A DNA stretch of 64,000 bases, taken from the NCBI GenBank assembly GCA_026260175.1, contig JAKCWW010000233.1, positions 40,015 to 104,014 on the forward strand, in the 5' to 3' direction. A model generated the notes under the pieces. The model ran no database searches. It was not told the origin of the DNA and saw only the letters and a program-made list of their open reading frames with translations. The position numbers were made by a program, and so were the translations under genes. Positions 28,601 to 36,455 of this stretch are shown one piece after another (the stretch's first letter is position 1; each line of letters opens with the position of its first letter). The stretch is from Reticulitermes lucifugus. Lineage: Eukaryota > Arthropoda > Insecta > Blattodea > Rhinotermitidae.

Positions 28601-31600
28601 GAGCTTCACATAATTCACAGCAGGTCAAAAATGACATTACATCTTGAATACAGTGCATTAACATTAACAGTCTTTGAACGAGCCTGGTCTCAAACAGATA
28701 ATCACTTGGGAAGCATTTTGTAACATCTTCATTATCTTTGTACCCTCAGAAAATAATGAATGTATTTAAACTGTCCCCCTAATCCAACTAGATTGCAAGA
28801 AGTTAAAAAAAAATAACCTAATACAATGAATAACAGTGAACCAGACCTTTTTTTTTTGCACCACAGAATATGAATTATGGTCACATATCAACGATAGAGA
28901 CATGGAGATCACGGAATGAAACAACTGTGTATATATCACAATAAGGGATTCGATATGTAACAGACCTAGACCAACAAGGTACATGTTCAGTTTCCATTAT
29001 CATAAGATAAACTCACCTTGGTGATAGGACCTTGGTTTAAGGCTCACCTACAAGGAAAGAAATATACATAGATAATACAAGAAGATTTACAGTTAGTCAG
29101 TTCTAACATTATAAATGTTGCACAAACTGTTTCTACCTTTCAACTCCTAGCAGCAAATATTTTGGCATATACACATTCAATAATGGTATTTTGATATTAA
29201 AATGTAATATAAAATTCATAATTATAAAATCTTTCAACCTTTTGAAGTCTGAAATTATTTACTGCAAGTAACATTAAAAAATCAGTTTCCTACCATTTTG
29301 AAAACACACTGCCTTCCCATTATAAAAACAAATCTATTGTTTTTATTTTAACCAACAAATGCACTACACCTCGTCGTCATATATACCCCTACATATGTTT
29401 CGACTACTTATTAGTCATCATCAGGGGGATCAAAGTATATAAACANNNNNNNNNNNNNNNNNNNNNNNNNNNNNNNNNNNNNNNNNNNNNNNNNNNNNNN
29501 NNNNNNNNNNNNNNNNNNNNNNNNNNNNNNNNNNNNNNNNNNNNNNNNNNNNNNNNNNNNNNNNNNNNNNNNNNNNNNNNNNNNNNNNNNNNNNNNNNNN
29601 NNNNNNNNNNNNNNNNNNNNNNNNNNNNNNNNNNNNNNNNNNNNNNNNNNNNNNNNNNNNNNNNNNNNNNNNNNNNNNNNNNNNNNNNNNNNNNNNNNNN
29701 NNNNNNNNNNNNNNNNNNNNNNNNNNNNNNNNNNNNNNNNNNNNNNNNNNNNNNNNNNNNNNNNNNNNNNNNNNNNNNNNNNNNNNNNNNNNNNNNNNNN
29801 NNNNNNNNNNNNNNNNNNNNNNNNNNNNNNNNNNNNNNNNNNNNNNNNNNNNNNNNNNNNNNNNNNNNNNNNNNNNNNNNNNNNNNNNNNNNNNNNNNNN
29901 NNNNNNNNNNNNNNNNNNNNNNNNNNNNNNNNNNNNNNNNNNNNNNNNNNNNNNNNNNNNNNNNNNNNNNNNNNNNNNNNNNNNNNNNNNNNNNNNNNNN
30001 NNNNNNNNNNNNNNNNNNNNNNNNNNNNNNNNNNNNNNNNNNNNNNNNNNNNNNNNNNNNNNNNNNNNNNNNNNNNNNNNNNNNNNNNNNNNNNNNNNNN
30101 NNNNNNNNNNNNNNNNNNNNNNNNNNNNNNNNNNNNNNNNNNNNNNNNNNNNNNNNNNNNNNNGGGAGGGAGATAGATAGGTAGGTAGGTTGTGAGGCGG
30201 AACTGACTCAGGGCTATATTTGAGGACATAATTTGGTATTAACAATACTAAACTGTAATTAGCCACAGAACAAATAAATAAATCAGAAACAACGCAACAA
30301 CCAAAAAGTCATAATGGTTTATCAATACTGCATAAAAATCTCAAAAGCTAATGATATGAGGTTTTAACACACCCAATCACACTACATACAAGTAAGTCCC
30401 ATTTACTACCAAACTGCAACTAGAAATTTCTTCTCATTCTTGCTGAGGCATCACTGGCACATCAAGTAATCACAACTTAAAGTTTACAACCTCACAAATC
30501 ATGCACGTCAGTAATGTGGTTCTATTCAAACTGCAACTGACAGCAGTAGTGTTTGACAAAACATCTTTGTATGCAGTATTTCTGTACAGCATTTGTAATC
30601 ACAGAAAATGCTGCCTAAGAATTCTGGAATAACAGTGAAATTTAGAACAAGAACACAGTGCCAGACATAAGGGGTCTGGTTTACTTTGAAGGGTTGTTTA
30701 GGGCCAAAACAACCAAAATGAATTATCCAGTTCATAAAATCTATTACAGCTATGTTACATCTCCAGAGATGCTCCTTTAGTATGTCAGGTCTATTTAGAA
30801 GCAGAAAGGTGGCACTTTCAGGCCCTCCTACTACAAAACATGGAAAGTTACAGGAAATAAAGAAAGTGATTTTGCAACACACATATCACCACCATGCATG
30901 CAATTCACTTGTGGCTCATGGGACTTTCTTATGGTAGGGCTAGGATCATTACATGATTAATGAGAAGACCTAACACAGCATTTCTTTTAGCACTGGCACT
31001 CAGCCACTTCATGTTTAGTGTATATAGCAGGTTTAAAATGTTCTCACATAAGTCTGTATTCTGCTTGATGATGACTAAGAAATAACTAAATCAGGTGTTG
31101 CATGACCAAAATTCTTAATCTCAGTCTTCACAATGAGAGTTAACTGCAAAAAATTGATGCCTTGTAAATACTTCACAATGTTCTGGTTCACATTTATCTT
31201 AAAATTGCAGCTACAGTACTACTTCACTTTATGGTGCTTCGCTAATGCGGCGCTTTTCAATTATATTCATTTTTATTATTTTCGGCGCTTGCCTTGCTCT
31301 TACGGCGGTGACACGCACATCAGCCGAGTTTTTATTTATTATTTTTACTTTCACATCGTTTTTTTTGGCCTAGCTCTATTGTGCACTTAATATATGATAG
31401 TGTAAACATGTTTTAAGGCTTTTATATGCACTAGCAAGTAAAAAAAAAAAAAACATGTGATTCGCTTTACGGCGATATTCACTTTACAGTGGTGGTCTGG
31501 AACCTAACCCGCCATATTAGCGAAGTATGCCTGTACTAAAATTAACACGTTAAAAAATACGGGTTTGAAAACCGCTACGTAAAAAGGTTATCAAAATTCT

Positions 31601-34261
31601 AGCGTTACAACCATCAGAAAAGTTAAACAGATGTACTAAGTCCCCCTTTAAACACTCGCCAGGCTGCAGGCCTGACCTAGCTGCTGCTGTCTTCCTACCA
31701 CTTGACCTAGCTGTGCTGAACCAATGCACAACATCTGGGCTGGGCACAGTCTGCTCACTTTCTGAAGCACTTATGAGTCCATTGCAAGTATTTGAATTTA
31801 AAGTGATTTCATTCATATTCCTTTAAAGAATGTAAACATCACCTACTGAAAACTTTTATTCAGATTTAATATTGTACATCTTGCATGCAACTGAGACACA
31901 TAAACACATTCATCACCAACAAACTGCAGTAATTCCTGAACGTAAAAGCGGTCCTACATGTTCTGGCAACTGTCCATAGCCATCTTCAGGACTACGAATG
32001 CTTACAAGACATGTACAGCATTATTATACAGCTTGTTAATTGTAAATCGTAAAATACATAATGCCAATATGCTATTAAAACATCTATGTATAGCGCTATA
32101 TGAAAATTATGTTGAAATTATTATAATACAAGTTAGGTATAATAACTGCTGCATCCAAACATCTCGAAATAGCGAAATCGTTTCGAGTTTAATGAAGTGG
32201 TAAATATTATATGTTGATGCTCTGTGTACAGAGCATGAATGATCATTCTTTACTTAGTACAGAATTAGTGCAATTTGTTGGTGATGAACTTTTTAATTCA
32301 GATATTTAGTTTCATTTTTCTAAAAATTTCTCGAAGGGCTAACGCCCTGCAGCCCTTATGGACAAGCCACCCCTGATGAAGTTGCACATTGGCTCTACAC
32401 TGTTCAGTTCATACATATAATCAACACCTGTAAATCTTGAATAATTCAGCCAATACAGAAATACCTGTCATAAAAACTGGTATGTACTATCACTGCCAAG
32501 GAGTTCGCAAAAGATCGCTCAGGTGTGGAAAAGTGACCACAGTATAATGTAACTTCAGCAGGCCATGACAAATTTTCTTTGAACTAGAAGCCAGCCCAAA
32601 TATATGACAGCCAGACAATCTGTCATGAGCCATGCAGATTTGTTTGCACCTTCGAATCAGCACACAAGACAAACTTCATGCCACCTAACGGCATTACAAA
32701 TTAAATGACCAAACAATAAAGCACAACAGTGGTCTCAAAGGAACAGTCACTAACTACAATCCAGAAAATTTTTGGGGGAAAAAAATGAATTTTGTCATTT
32801 ATGTAAAATAACATATGCTTCAATGAATATACAAGGCCAAATACTGCTCTGTGGTATGTAAACTTACATCACACATTTTGTAAGTTTAAAAAAAAAAATT
32901 GGAAAGTGAATTTCTATTATGAAAACTAACTGGCCTGTGAGAATGCCTTCCAGTCTCACTGTAAAATCCTTAATTTGTGAATAAAGGAGAAAACTCATTA
33001 CCTAGACCTCATACCAACAATGGCAGTTTACAGAAAGTACAATGCTGTATCAAACAGACATCAATTCTATTCACTCCAATGGTGTTTACTGCCCATGGTA
33101 GCCCAAAGCCTGCCATACATTGGGTTTCTGATTAGAAATTCACTTACACAAAAAAAAAAAGAACACGACATACAATCATGATCCAGTGTTCAAGCAACAG
33201 CCTTAGAGCATATGGCCACTGTGATCACTGTAAAACACATACATCCACACATCAACTGCCAGTGCAGGTTAACCTTCTGATAACTAACTTACCAAGTAAC
33301 TAACTAACCACTCCATGGAGCAGAGTCCTTCTTGAGAAGCTAGTAGTTCCTCAGCTAGTCATGAAATTCCCCACATTTTTGGAACCCAAAGGTCCATTAC
33401 CATGTTCACAAGAGCCCCCACTTGCCCCGGTCCTGAGCCAGATCAATCCAACCCATGCCCCCATCCTATTTCTTGAAAATTCACTGTAATATTATCCTCC
33501 CACATATGCCCAGGTCTTCAAAGTGGTCTCTTTCCCTCAAGTTTCCCCACAAAACCATCATAAACAGAAGGAAAAACTGCACGTTCACCATTACAATTAA
33601 GATACAAGTTTTCCTAACATCCAGCCACACTCTCATTTTAAACTTAGTAAAACACACCACACATCAATGGACACTGTAATCATAGCACCTACAATAAGGT
33701 GCCTACTTTGAGCCCTGGCCTCAAATACCAGCCACAGACGCAAAATTTCAGCTTTATATTTTTGCTTAAGCTGAACTTCTGCACCTTGTTCTAAACATTC
33801 TGGTCTAATACATACTTTAACGCATTATTATTCGGACTTCACCACGCACTATAGTATTATTTAATGTTTCCTGGAAAACCTTTGGTGGGCTCCGCTCTTG
33901 TTCATATTATTAAATGTCACCCTCATCACGATCTTCAAGATCGAAACAAGGAAAACTATATGGCACAGTAAATATAATGTGAATATAATACTGAAATATA
34001 ATGGTGTATAATCTATTTCAATTATAACTAGTGTACGTTCTGAAAATAAGTACTTCAGCATAGTCTATATGTTGTGGTACTCTAACGTACTTCGAAATAA
34101 ATAATTGAGTGCGCTGTTTGAAACATGTAAATCAAGTTATACCTGACGTTTACAATAAGTATATTATTTACCTGAAAACTTTTAATTTCAAATACTTTTG
34201 AAGTTAGCCTTAGTACATTCTGCGGAAGATTCCGCGACGAAAGTGTGAGCATACCAGCCAT
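10482..34261 (-). CDS. DLST: Dihydrolipoyllysine-residue succinyltransferase (E2 of 2-oxoglutarate dehydrogenase), 11 coding exons
   Basis: E2 core of the mitochondrial 2-oxoglutarate dehydrogenase complex; it transfers succinyl from lipoate to CoA in the TCA cycle. Coding exons in order: 34261-34172, 29047-29017, 24735-24684, 19671-19598, 18545-18471, 15936-15881, 15638-15530, 13723-13330, 12992-12794, 12094-11843, 10616-10482. All have GT-AG borders and phases that fit without conflict, giving 488 codons plus stop (human DLST is 453). Residues 1-82 form an Arg/Lys/Ser-rich, acid-poor mitochondrial presequence. About 83-162 is the lipoyl domain with EIETDK (Lys126 the expected lipoyl lysine). 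About 163-255 is a Pro/Ala-rich linker with no E3/E1-binding domain, as in animal DLST. About 256-488 is the catalytic domain ending in [10 protein letters not shown] (His459, Asp463). The domain assignment is secure. The four N-terminal exons are inferred from splice sites, phase and presequence character. Confidence 0.93.
11843..12094 (-). CDS. DLST: DLST exon 10 (catalytic domain)
   Basis: Encodes [20 protein letters not shown] through [20 protein letters not shown] and [20 protein letters not shown]. It is 84 codons long, phase 0 at both ends. Confidence 0.97.
12794..12992 (-). CDS. DLST: DLST exon 9 (catalytic domain)
   Basis: Encodes [20 protein letters not shown] then [20 protein letters not shown] and [10 protein letters not shown]. 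Its phase follows the split Ser codon of exon 8, and it ends CCCAAG|gtgaag. Confidence 0.97.
13330..13723 (-). CDS. DLST: DLST exon 8 (Pro-rich linker and start of catalytic domain)
   Basis: Low-complexity linker of Pro runs with Ala, Ser and Thr, followed by [19 protein letters not shown] and LTTFNEIDM of the 2-oxoacid dehydrogenase acyltransferase domain. The 5' border is a tandem acceptor TAG|CAG|GAGG, so the exon may start at 13723 or 13720 with one Ala more or less. A Gly-rich plus-strand ORF opposite the linker is a composition shadow. Confidence 0.95.
14039..14202. mobile_element. Tigger-like MITE interrupted by an N gap
   Basis: Flanked by TA. Ends are CAGTAAAACCCCTATTTAATG and, inverted, CAGTAAAACCCCGATTTAATG. 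The 50 N at 14096-14145 replace its centre. It lies in the DLST intron between exons 7 and 8. Confidence 0.6.
14785..15498. mobile_element. Mariner element with two 3' ends in inverted order
   Basis: Plus strand 14970-15428 encodes mariner transposase pieces ([40 protein letters not shown] and C-terminal [22 protein letters not shown]), with stops and shifts. The left 180 bp is the 3' end again in reverse: on the minus strand it reads [18 protein letters not shown] and then the tail with GGTATGTAGAATTTGATAAC, also present at the right end. The left side keeps the terminus CTACTTTCTGGATGCGC; the right terminus is lost. Non-functional. It lies in a DLST intron. Confidence 0.8.
15530..15638 (-). 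CDS. DLST: DLST exon 7 (second half of lipoyl domain)
   Basis: Encodes [20 protein letters not shown] and the rest of the lipoyl fold up to LFKLKLT; it ends ACAG|gtgaat. Confidence 0.96.
15682..15850 (+). repeat. SINE-like 3' end with 18 bp tandem duplication
   Basis: AGCCAATCAGCCACTCCA occurs twice in tandem near 15682-15718. The tail to 15850 resembles the 3' part of the repeat at 21579-21826. Adjacent to DLST exon 7. Confidence 0.35.
15881..15936 (-). CDS. DLST: DLST exon 6 (lipoyl-lysine loop)
   Basis: Encodes [19 protein letters not shown]. The lipoyl lysine codon AAG is the last codon of the exon, directly at the donor gttggt. Confidence 0.96.
16252..16917 (+). mobile_element. Tigger/pogo-type DNA transposon, internally deleted
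   Basis: Flanked by TA. Ends are CAGTAGAATTCCTTTCATATG and, inverted, CAGTAGAATTCCTTTAATCTG. Inside, 16470-16819 encode in broken frames [24 protein letters not shown] and [20 protein letters not shown]...GWLQNYL, the CENP-B type helix-turn-helix DNA-binding domains of pogo transposases. The DDE part is absent. Located in a DLST intron. Confidence 0.78.
16984..17155. mobile_element. Small MITE with TACTGTATTT inverted ends, copy 2
   Basis: Left TACTGTATCTAGTCATATG; right, inverted, TACAATATTTACTCGAATAT. Same end type as 6921-7068. Confidence 0.45.
17405..17457 (+). repeat. Short tandem repeat, 17 bp unit
   Basis: CCTCCCTGAGGATCA occurs about 2.5 times in direct tandem. Confidence 0.6.
17868..18032. 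mobile_element. Foldback unit with decayed hammerhead centre
   Basis: Inverted arms TGTCTTTTACATAAAAACAC (17873) and GTGTTTTTATCTAAGAGACA (18007). The minus strand between has CCTGATGA (17940-17933), a GACC/GGGT stem and GAAACAT, the hammerhead order with a degraded stem I. Same architecture as 44082-44320. Confidence 0.5.
18225..18435 (-). mobile_element. LINE 3' coding end, fragment
   Basis: Minus strand reads [20 protein letters not shown] and, in another frame, [20 protein letters not shown], the typical C-terminal tail of a non-LTR retrotransposon reverse transcriptase protein. Broken copy in the intron between DLST exons 5 and 6. Confidence 0.6.
18471..18545 (-). CDS. DLST: DLST exon 5 (start of lipoyl domain)
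   Basis: Encodes [20 protein letters not shown] and RWEK, the conserved first half of the E2 lipoyl domain. Borders are ttcacag| and AAAG|gtaagc. Confidence 0.95.
19598..19671 (-). CDS. DLST: DLST exon 4 (end of presequence)
   Basis: Borders are ttttttccag| and TTAT|gtaagt. It reads [20 protein letters not shown] and continues SASL, then a Cys codon split with exon 5. It resembles the region before the lipoyl domain of vertebrate DLST. A second AG three bases inside (CAGAAG) makes a possible tandem acceptor. Confidence 0.84.
20200..20420 (+). repeat. Probable LINE-derived 3' segment
   Basis: Reads [20 protein letters not shown] in one frame, which I recognise only as a recurring repeat-tail motif of insect LINEs. 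Weak. Confidence 0.3.
20941..21107 (-). mobile_element. piggyBac-type MITE family P, copy 1
   Basis: 167 bp with TTAA at both ends. Ends are CCCTTTTGCACC and, inverted, CCCTTTGGCACTGG. Aligns along its length, in reverse, with copies at 24151-24322 and 37780-37946. Confidence 0.75.
21579..21826 (+). mobile_element. tRNA-derived SINE, family C
   Basis: Head with ATGGTCAAATGGGTAGTAC (A-box-like) and GGTCCTGGATTCAAATTGC (B-box-like) at 21588-21642, and an A-rich end near 21826. A related 3' end lies at 15720-15850. Confidence 0.45.
22790..22910 (+). mobile_element. SINE family A, 3' fragment
   Basis: Matches only the 3' part of the family (CCATCTAGTGCCAAGGTTAA ... GCCTTCATGG ... ACTTTACTTTC). 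Confidence 0.5.
23541..23854 (-). mobile_element. SINE family A with perfect 14 bp target duplication
   Basis: Element 23555-23840 is flanked by GTTACACCCTGTGG at 23541-23554 and 23841-23854. On the minus strand the head reads CCCGGGTAGCATAGTTGG (A box) and GGGGTTTGAATTCC (B box). A 14 bp perfect duplication fits LINE-driven insertion of fairly recent age. Confidence 0.85.
23860..24010 (-). mobile_element. LINE 3' end fragment
   Basis: Resembles the segments at 33290-33560 and 57190-57420 (TAATATTATTCTCCCA ... CTTCAGAGTG). Short and decayed; it directly follows the SINE's duplication. Confidence 0.4.
24151..24322 (+). mobile_element. piggyBac-type MITE family P, copy 2
   Basis: Begins TCAACCCTATGGCACC and ends GGCACCAAAGGGTTAA. 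Shares the internal AAATGGCTGCCCGGTACTTT and ATGTTCTTGGC segments with the copies at 20941 and 37780. Confidence 0.75.
24474..24545. repeat. Hairpin repeat with TTTCAGGCTTCC start
   Basis: TTTCAGGCTTCCACCATGATG precedes arms tgaggtattcattcttctgg / ...tgaaggcctca centred near 24517. The same start motif is seen at 6189 and 53757, suggesting shared origin with PLE ends. Confidence 0.4.
24684..24735 (-). CDS. DLST: DLST exon 3 (presequence)
   Basis: Borders are tttctttcag| and ACA|gtaagt. In the phase set by exon 2 it reads [17 protein letters not shown], strongly basic. Confidence 0.76.
25855..25935 (+). repeat. (CA)n-rich microsatellite
   Basis: Imperfect CACACA tract interspersed with CGCAT/CCCAC. 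Confidence 0.8.
26400..26670 (+). repeat. (GT)n/(GA)n-rich tract
   Basis: Imperfect TGTG and GAGA runs plus poly-A at about 26576-26586. No gene. Confidence 0.7.
27018..27275 (+). repeat. 51 bp tandem repeat, about five units
   Basis: Unit TCAATGTTAAGCACATTACT...GTTCTATTACTTATTATG repeats with period 51. Because 51 is divisible by 3, it stays open on both strands ([17 protein letters not shown] on plus, [17 protein letters not shown] on minus). Units alternate GACCAATG and GGCCAATG, so the higher-order period is 102. Confidence 0.9.
27637..27880 (-). mobile_element. tRNA-derived SINE, family B, with perfect 12 bp target duplication
   Basis: Element 27649-27868 between TTGATTCCACAA at 27637-27648 and 27869-27880. 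The minus-strand head has GGCACACATGGTTAGTCAC (A box) and CCTCAGTTCAATCCC (B box). Second copy at 56262-56499. Confidence 0.8.
28085..28264. mobile_element. Tigger-like MITE, 180 bp
   Basis: Ends are CAGTTGAACCTGGTTATAACG and, inverted, CAGTTGAACTCGGTTATAACG. TA precedes the left end; the right flank is CA. No coding capacity. Lies in DLST intron 2. Confidence 0.75.
29017..29047 (-). CDS. DLST: DLST exon 2 (31 bp micro-exon)
   Basis: Borders are ttccttgtag| and CAAG|gtgagt. It reads [10 protein letters not shown] plus one base, and the other two frames contain stops. The phase links exon 1 to exon 3. Confidence 0.72.
29386..29428 (-). ncRNA. Hammerhead ribozyme, canonical core
   Basis: The minus strand has stem I CCCC, core CTGATGA, stem II GACTA/TAGTC with a five-base loop, GAAA, palindromic stem III CATATG, then TA and GGGG closing stem I. 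All invariant core bases are present. The tiny stem III is typical of hammerheads from Penelope-like elements and retrozymes, which act as dimers. It sits 17 bp before the 718 N gap, so the host element is truncated by the assembly. Confidence 0.82.
29446..30163. other. Assembly gap (718 N)
   Basis: N run; ORFs through it are artefacts. The right flank begins with GATA/GGTA microsatellite (30164-30190). Confidence 0.99.
31214..31533. mobile_element. Tigger-like MITE, 320 bp
   Basis: TA on both sides. Ends are CAGTACTACTTCACTTTATGG and, inverted, CAGGCATACTTCGCTAATATG. Contains CGGCG-rich subterminal motifs and a poly-A run at 31440-31454. No transposase frame. Confidence 0.65.
31951..31993 (-). 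ncRNA. Hammerhead-like motif, one core substitution
   Basis: The minus strand has GTCC then CTGAAGA, a GGC/GCC stem with a long loop, GAAC (in place of GAAA), palindrome ACATGT, then A-GGAC closing stem I. The last core base differs from the consensus, so it is probably inactive. Confidence 0.45.
33290..33570 (-). mobile_element. LINE 3' end fragment
   Basis: Minus strand reads [15 protein letters not shown], then [13 protein letters not shown] and SQEGLCSME, the recurrent C-terminal tail and 3' region of insect non-LTR retrotransposons. Broken, in DLST intron 1. Confidence 0.65.
34172..34261 (-). CDS. DLST: DLST exon 1 (start codon, presequence)
   Basis: First in-frame ATG (the frame above it opens only with GTG). 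It encodes 30 residues beginning [19 protein letters not shown], a typical amphipathic mitochondrial presequence, and ends CAG|gtaaat in phase 0, as the next exon requires. Confidence 0.78.
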
Positions 34262-34769
34262 CTCTCCCCTCCCGAACAAAATTATCACACTCTACTATAG
34301 ATGGCACAGGAAGGAACAAGCACGGATTATGTAGGTGCCAGGGAACCAACAACGCCACCAACTTACCTACGTAAGCGCAAGAGTTACATAAGCATGTTGG
34401 ATGCACTCCGTTATTCGTACTGTTAGTATGAATCGAGGTAGTTGGCATAATACGCTCAAAATTTACGTAGAGAGAGAATAACGCTAATATCACAAGTGCC
34501 ATTTACATTACGAATGTATGTTAACAAATGATACTGGGCTAAGGAATTTAATCATGTGTTCCACTTCCTAAAAATTAACGTGATACCAGAATTATCTGCA
34601 GCCGTTGTACTTAATATGTAACGTCTGCCCGTGGGGAGTCGCCACTTACGTGTTGCAGGGAACAACTCAGCCAAGGATAACGGGAAGAACCTGGGGCATG
34701 TGATAGTAAGAGAAAAAGAGGTTAAGAAAGTAGACTGGGTTGTGTACAGCCCGTATAGGGTTTTGTAAC
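34262..34769. promoter_or_regulatory. Bidirectional promoter interval between DLST and UQCC2-METTL15
   Basis: 508 bp separate the DLST ATG (minus) from the UQCC2 ATG (plus). The interval holds more CpGs than its surroundings and no recognised transposon. A strong minus-strand donor (TAG|gtaagt, near 34364) could mark a noncoding DLST leader exon. No TATA box is evident. Transcription start sites cannot be placed from sequence alone. Confidence 0.55.
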
Positions 34770-34840
34770 ATGAGTAAAAGTTACCGAAACTTTTTGAAGC
34801 TTTTGGAGCAATGGCCACTTGATCCAACCAAAACAGGAAG
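34770..34840 (+). CDS. UQCC2: UQCC2 exon 1
   Basis: The 71 bp coding first exon encodes the conserved N-terminal FLKLxExWPxDxTK segment of UQCC2. A minus-strand ORF over the same bases is a shadow. Confidence 0.9.
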
Positions 34841-35343
34841 GTACTGCAGTTTTTGTTGCTGCTGAAACCGCAGATTAACATAACTAGTAGTCGTACAGTA
34901 CCACCCTATGAGTCAAGTAGCAATTGAACAGTCCACCTGCCTATTTATGCTCATAGACTTACAATTTGTTTGTTAGTAGTTTACATCCAAATGCAGGGTT
35001 CTACATTACAACTCATAAAAGCACAATAGAGTGATAAATCGTGGTATTTGCAATTCCTTTCAGAGATCTTGGACAGCATATCCGGGAGCAAGTGAAGATA
35101 ACATTCAAGGCCGGAGACGTATACTCTGGGGATGAGACTGAATGCAACAGAATACATGCTAGTCTGAAAAGATTGGCAGACAATCAGTATGGTCGACTCT
35201 ATCCAAGGAAATCCAATTCCTGTGCTTCTGGACTATCGGCTGATGAATGCCATTCACTGCTGACAACTGAATTTCTAGAGGAGCTAAAGAAATCAGATGA
35301 AGGTTTGTTCTCGAAATTGTTTCATACCAGAACATCACAATGA
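34770..35343 (+). CDS. UQCC2: Ubiquinol-cytochrome c reductase complex assembly factor 2, two exons
   Basis: Small mitochondrial factor needed for cytochrome b handling and complex III assembly. Exons are 34770-34840 and 35064-35343 (116 codons plus stop; human protein 126 aa), joined through a 223 bp intron with gtactg donor and tttcag acceptor; the split codon is Arg. Exon 1 reads MSKSYRNFLKLLEQWPLDPT and ends KTG; exon 2 begins DLGQHIREQVKITFKAGDVY. Compared with human UQCC2 from memory, FLKL, EW/QWP, the RDLG junction, YPR, SGLS and TLEELK/FLEELK blocks align throughout. The stop TGA at 35341-35343 overlaps the METTL15 start. Confidence 0.92.
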
Positions 35344-36455
35344 CTGCAGTTTTAAGAATAATTCATAAGTTTAGAAATATGGGTCATCACGCACATTTTA
35401 GGATATCAACAAGAACGTGCAGTCAGAAGGAAGTTTTAATACAGGGAGAATTACACACCCCAGTTATGGTCAATGAAGTGCTGGAATGTCTACAACCCCA
35501 ACCTGGTCAAGTATTTATTGATATGACTTTTGGTGCCGGAGGACATAGTCAACGCATACTGGAATCAGCTCCTGACATCAAATTGTTTGTTTTGGATCGA
35601 GACCCAGTATCTTATTCCATTGCCAAAAGACTTGCTGTCAAATTCCCTGGTCAAGTTGAGCCATTACTTGGGAGGTTTAGTGAGTTACCAGTATTACTAA
35701 GATCACGTGGAATTATACATAACAGCATTGATGGTGTACTTTTTGATTTTGGTTGTTCTTCCATGCAATTTGATGTGGCTGAGAGAGGATTCTCTGTGAG
35801 TAAAGATGGCCCCTTGGACATGAGAATGGATGGGAACCGATTTCCAGAAGAACCTACAGCAGCTGATGTATTGGCTAAAGTGGATGAGGAGGATCTGGTA
35901 AAAATCCTGAAAGTGTATGGCGAAGAGAAGCAAACCAAGAAAATTGCACGAGCTGTGATAGAGGCTAGATACATGTTCAAGAAACTAGAGACAACCAGTG
36001 AACTAGGAGACCTTGTAGCATCAGTGTGTTTTGATGAAGAGAGACTAGACAAACTCCAGAGACATGCACACTGTGCAACGAAGACATTTCAGGCACTCAG
36101 AATATTTGTAAATAATGAAGTAAATGAGCTGAACTTTGGAATGATAATAGCCGAGACCTACCTGAAGGTTGGAGGCAAATTAGTAACACTAACATTTCAC
36201 TCATTGGAAGATCGAATTGTGAAGCGTCATTTGTTAGGCAATGTTATTGACAACGCCATAAACCCTCTTCCTTTGAAATATACAAATTCTTCTCTTTGGT
36301 ATGACAGAAATGAAGTAGATAGCTTACTTCACTCAAATTGGAAACTTATACACAAACATGTCCTTACTCCAAGCATGGAGGAAGTCACTGTCAATCCAAG
36401 AAGTCGTTCAGCAAAACTTAGGGCTGCAATTAAAGTAACAAACTCTTTTGTTTAA
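35340..36455 (+). CDS. METTL15: Mitochondrial 12S rRNA N4-cytidine methyltransferase (RsmH/MraW family)
   Basis: S-adenosylmethionine-dependent enzyme that methylates a small-subunit mitochondrial rRNA cytidine, homologous to bacterial RsmH. Single 371-codon ORF without introns. The first 30 residues are basic and acid-free (MTAVLRIIHKFRNMGHHAHF), fitting a presequence; a second Met is residue 14. HTPVMVNEVLECL is followed by the SAM-binding loop DMTFGAGGH (61-69) and LDRDP (85-89). Further family motifs are FDFGCSSMQFD (135-145), DMRMD (160-164), FQALRIFVNNE (250-260), TFHSLEDR (285-292) and the terminal NPRSRSAKLRA. Length fits the family (human about 407 aa). All motifs are intact, so it does not look like a dead retrocopy. 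Its ATG lies inside the UQCC2 stop (ATGA), implying a dicistronic transcript. Confidence 0.93.
   Translation: MTAVLRIIHKFRNMGHHAHFRISTRTCSQKEVLIQGELHTPVMVNEVLECLQPQPGQVFIDMTFGAGGHSQRILESAPDIKLFVLDRDPVSYSIAKRLAVKFPGQVEPLLGRFSELPVLLRSRGIIHNSIDGVLFDFGCSSMQFDVAERGFSVSKDGPLDMRMDGNRFPEEPTAADVLAKVDEEDLVKILKVYGEEKQTKKIARAVIEARYMFKKLETTSELGDLVASVCFDEERLDKLQRHAHCATKTFQALRIFVNNEVNELNFGMIIAETYLKVGGKLVTLTFHSLEDRIVKRHLLGNVIDNAINPLPLKYTNSSLWYDRNEVDSLLHSNWKLIHKHVLTPSMEEVTVNPRSRSAKLRAAIKVTNSFV

Noticed and set aside
29411-30266. Two 270-codon minus-strand ORFs
   Set aside because: They run almost entirely through the N gap.
31550-31816. Minus-strand 88-codon ORF with Ser-rich sequence
   Set aside because: Looks gene-like in composition but has no recognised domain, splice context or neighbour support; probably repeat-derived.
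35651-36052. Minus-strand 133-codon ORF inside METTL15
   Set aside because: Antisense shadow of a well-supported gene; no recognisable motif.
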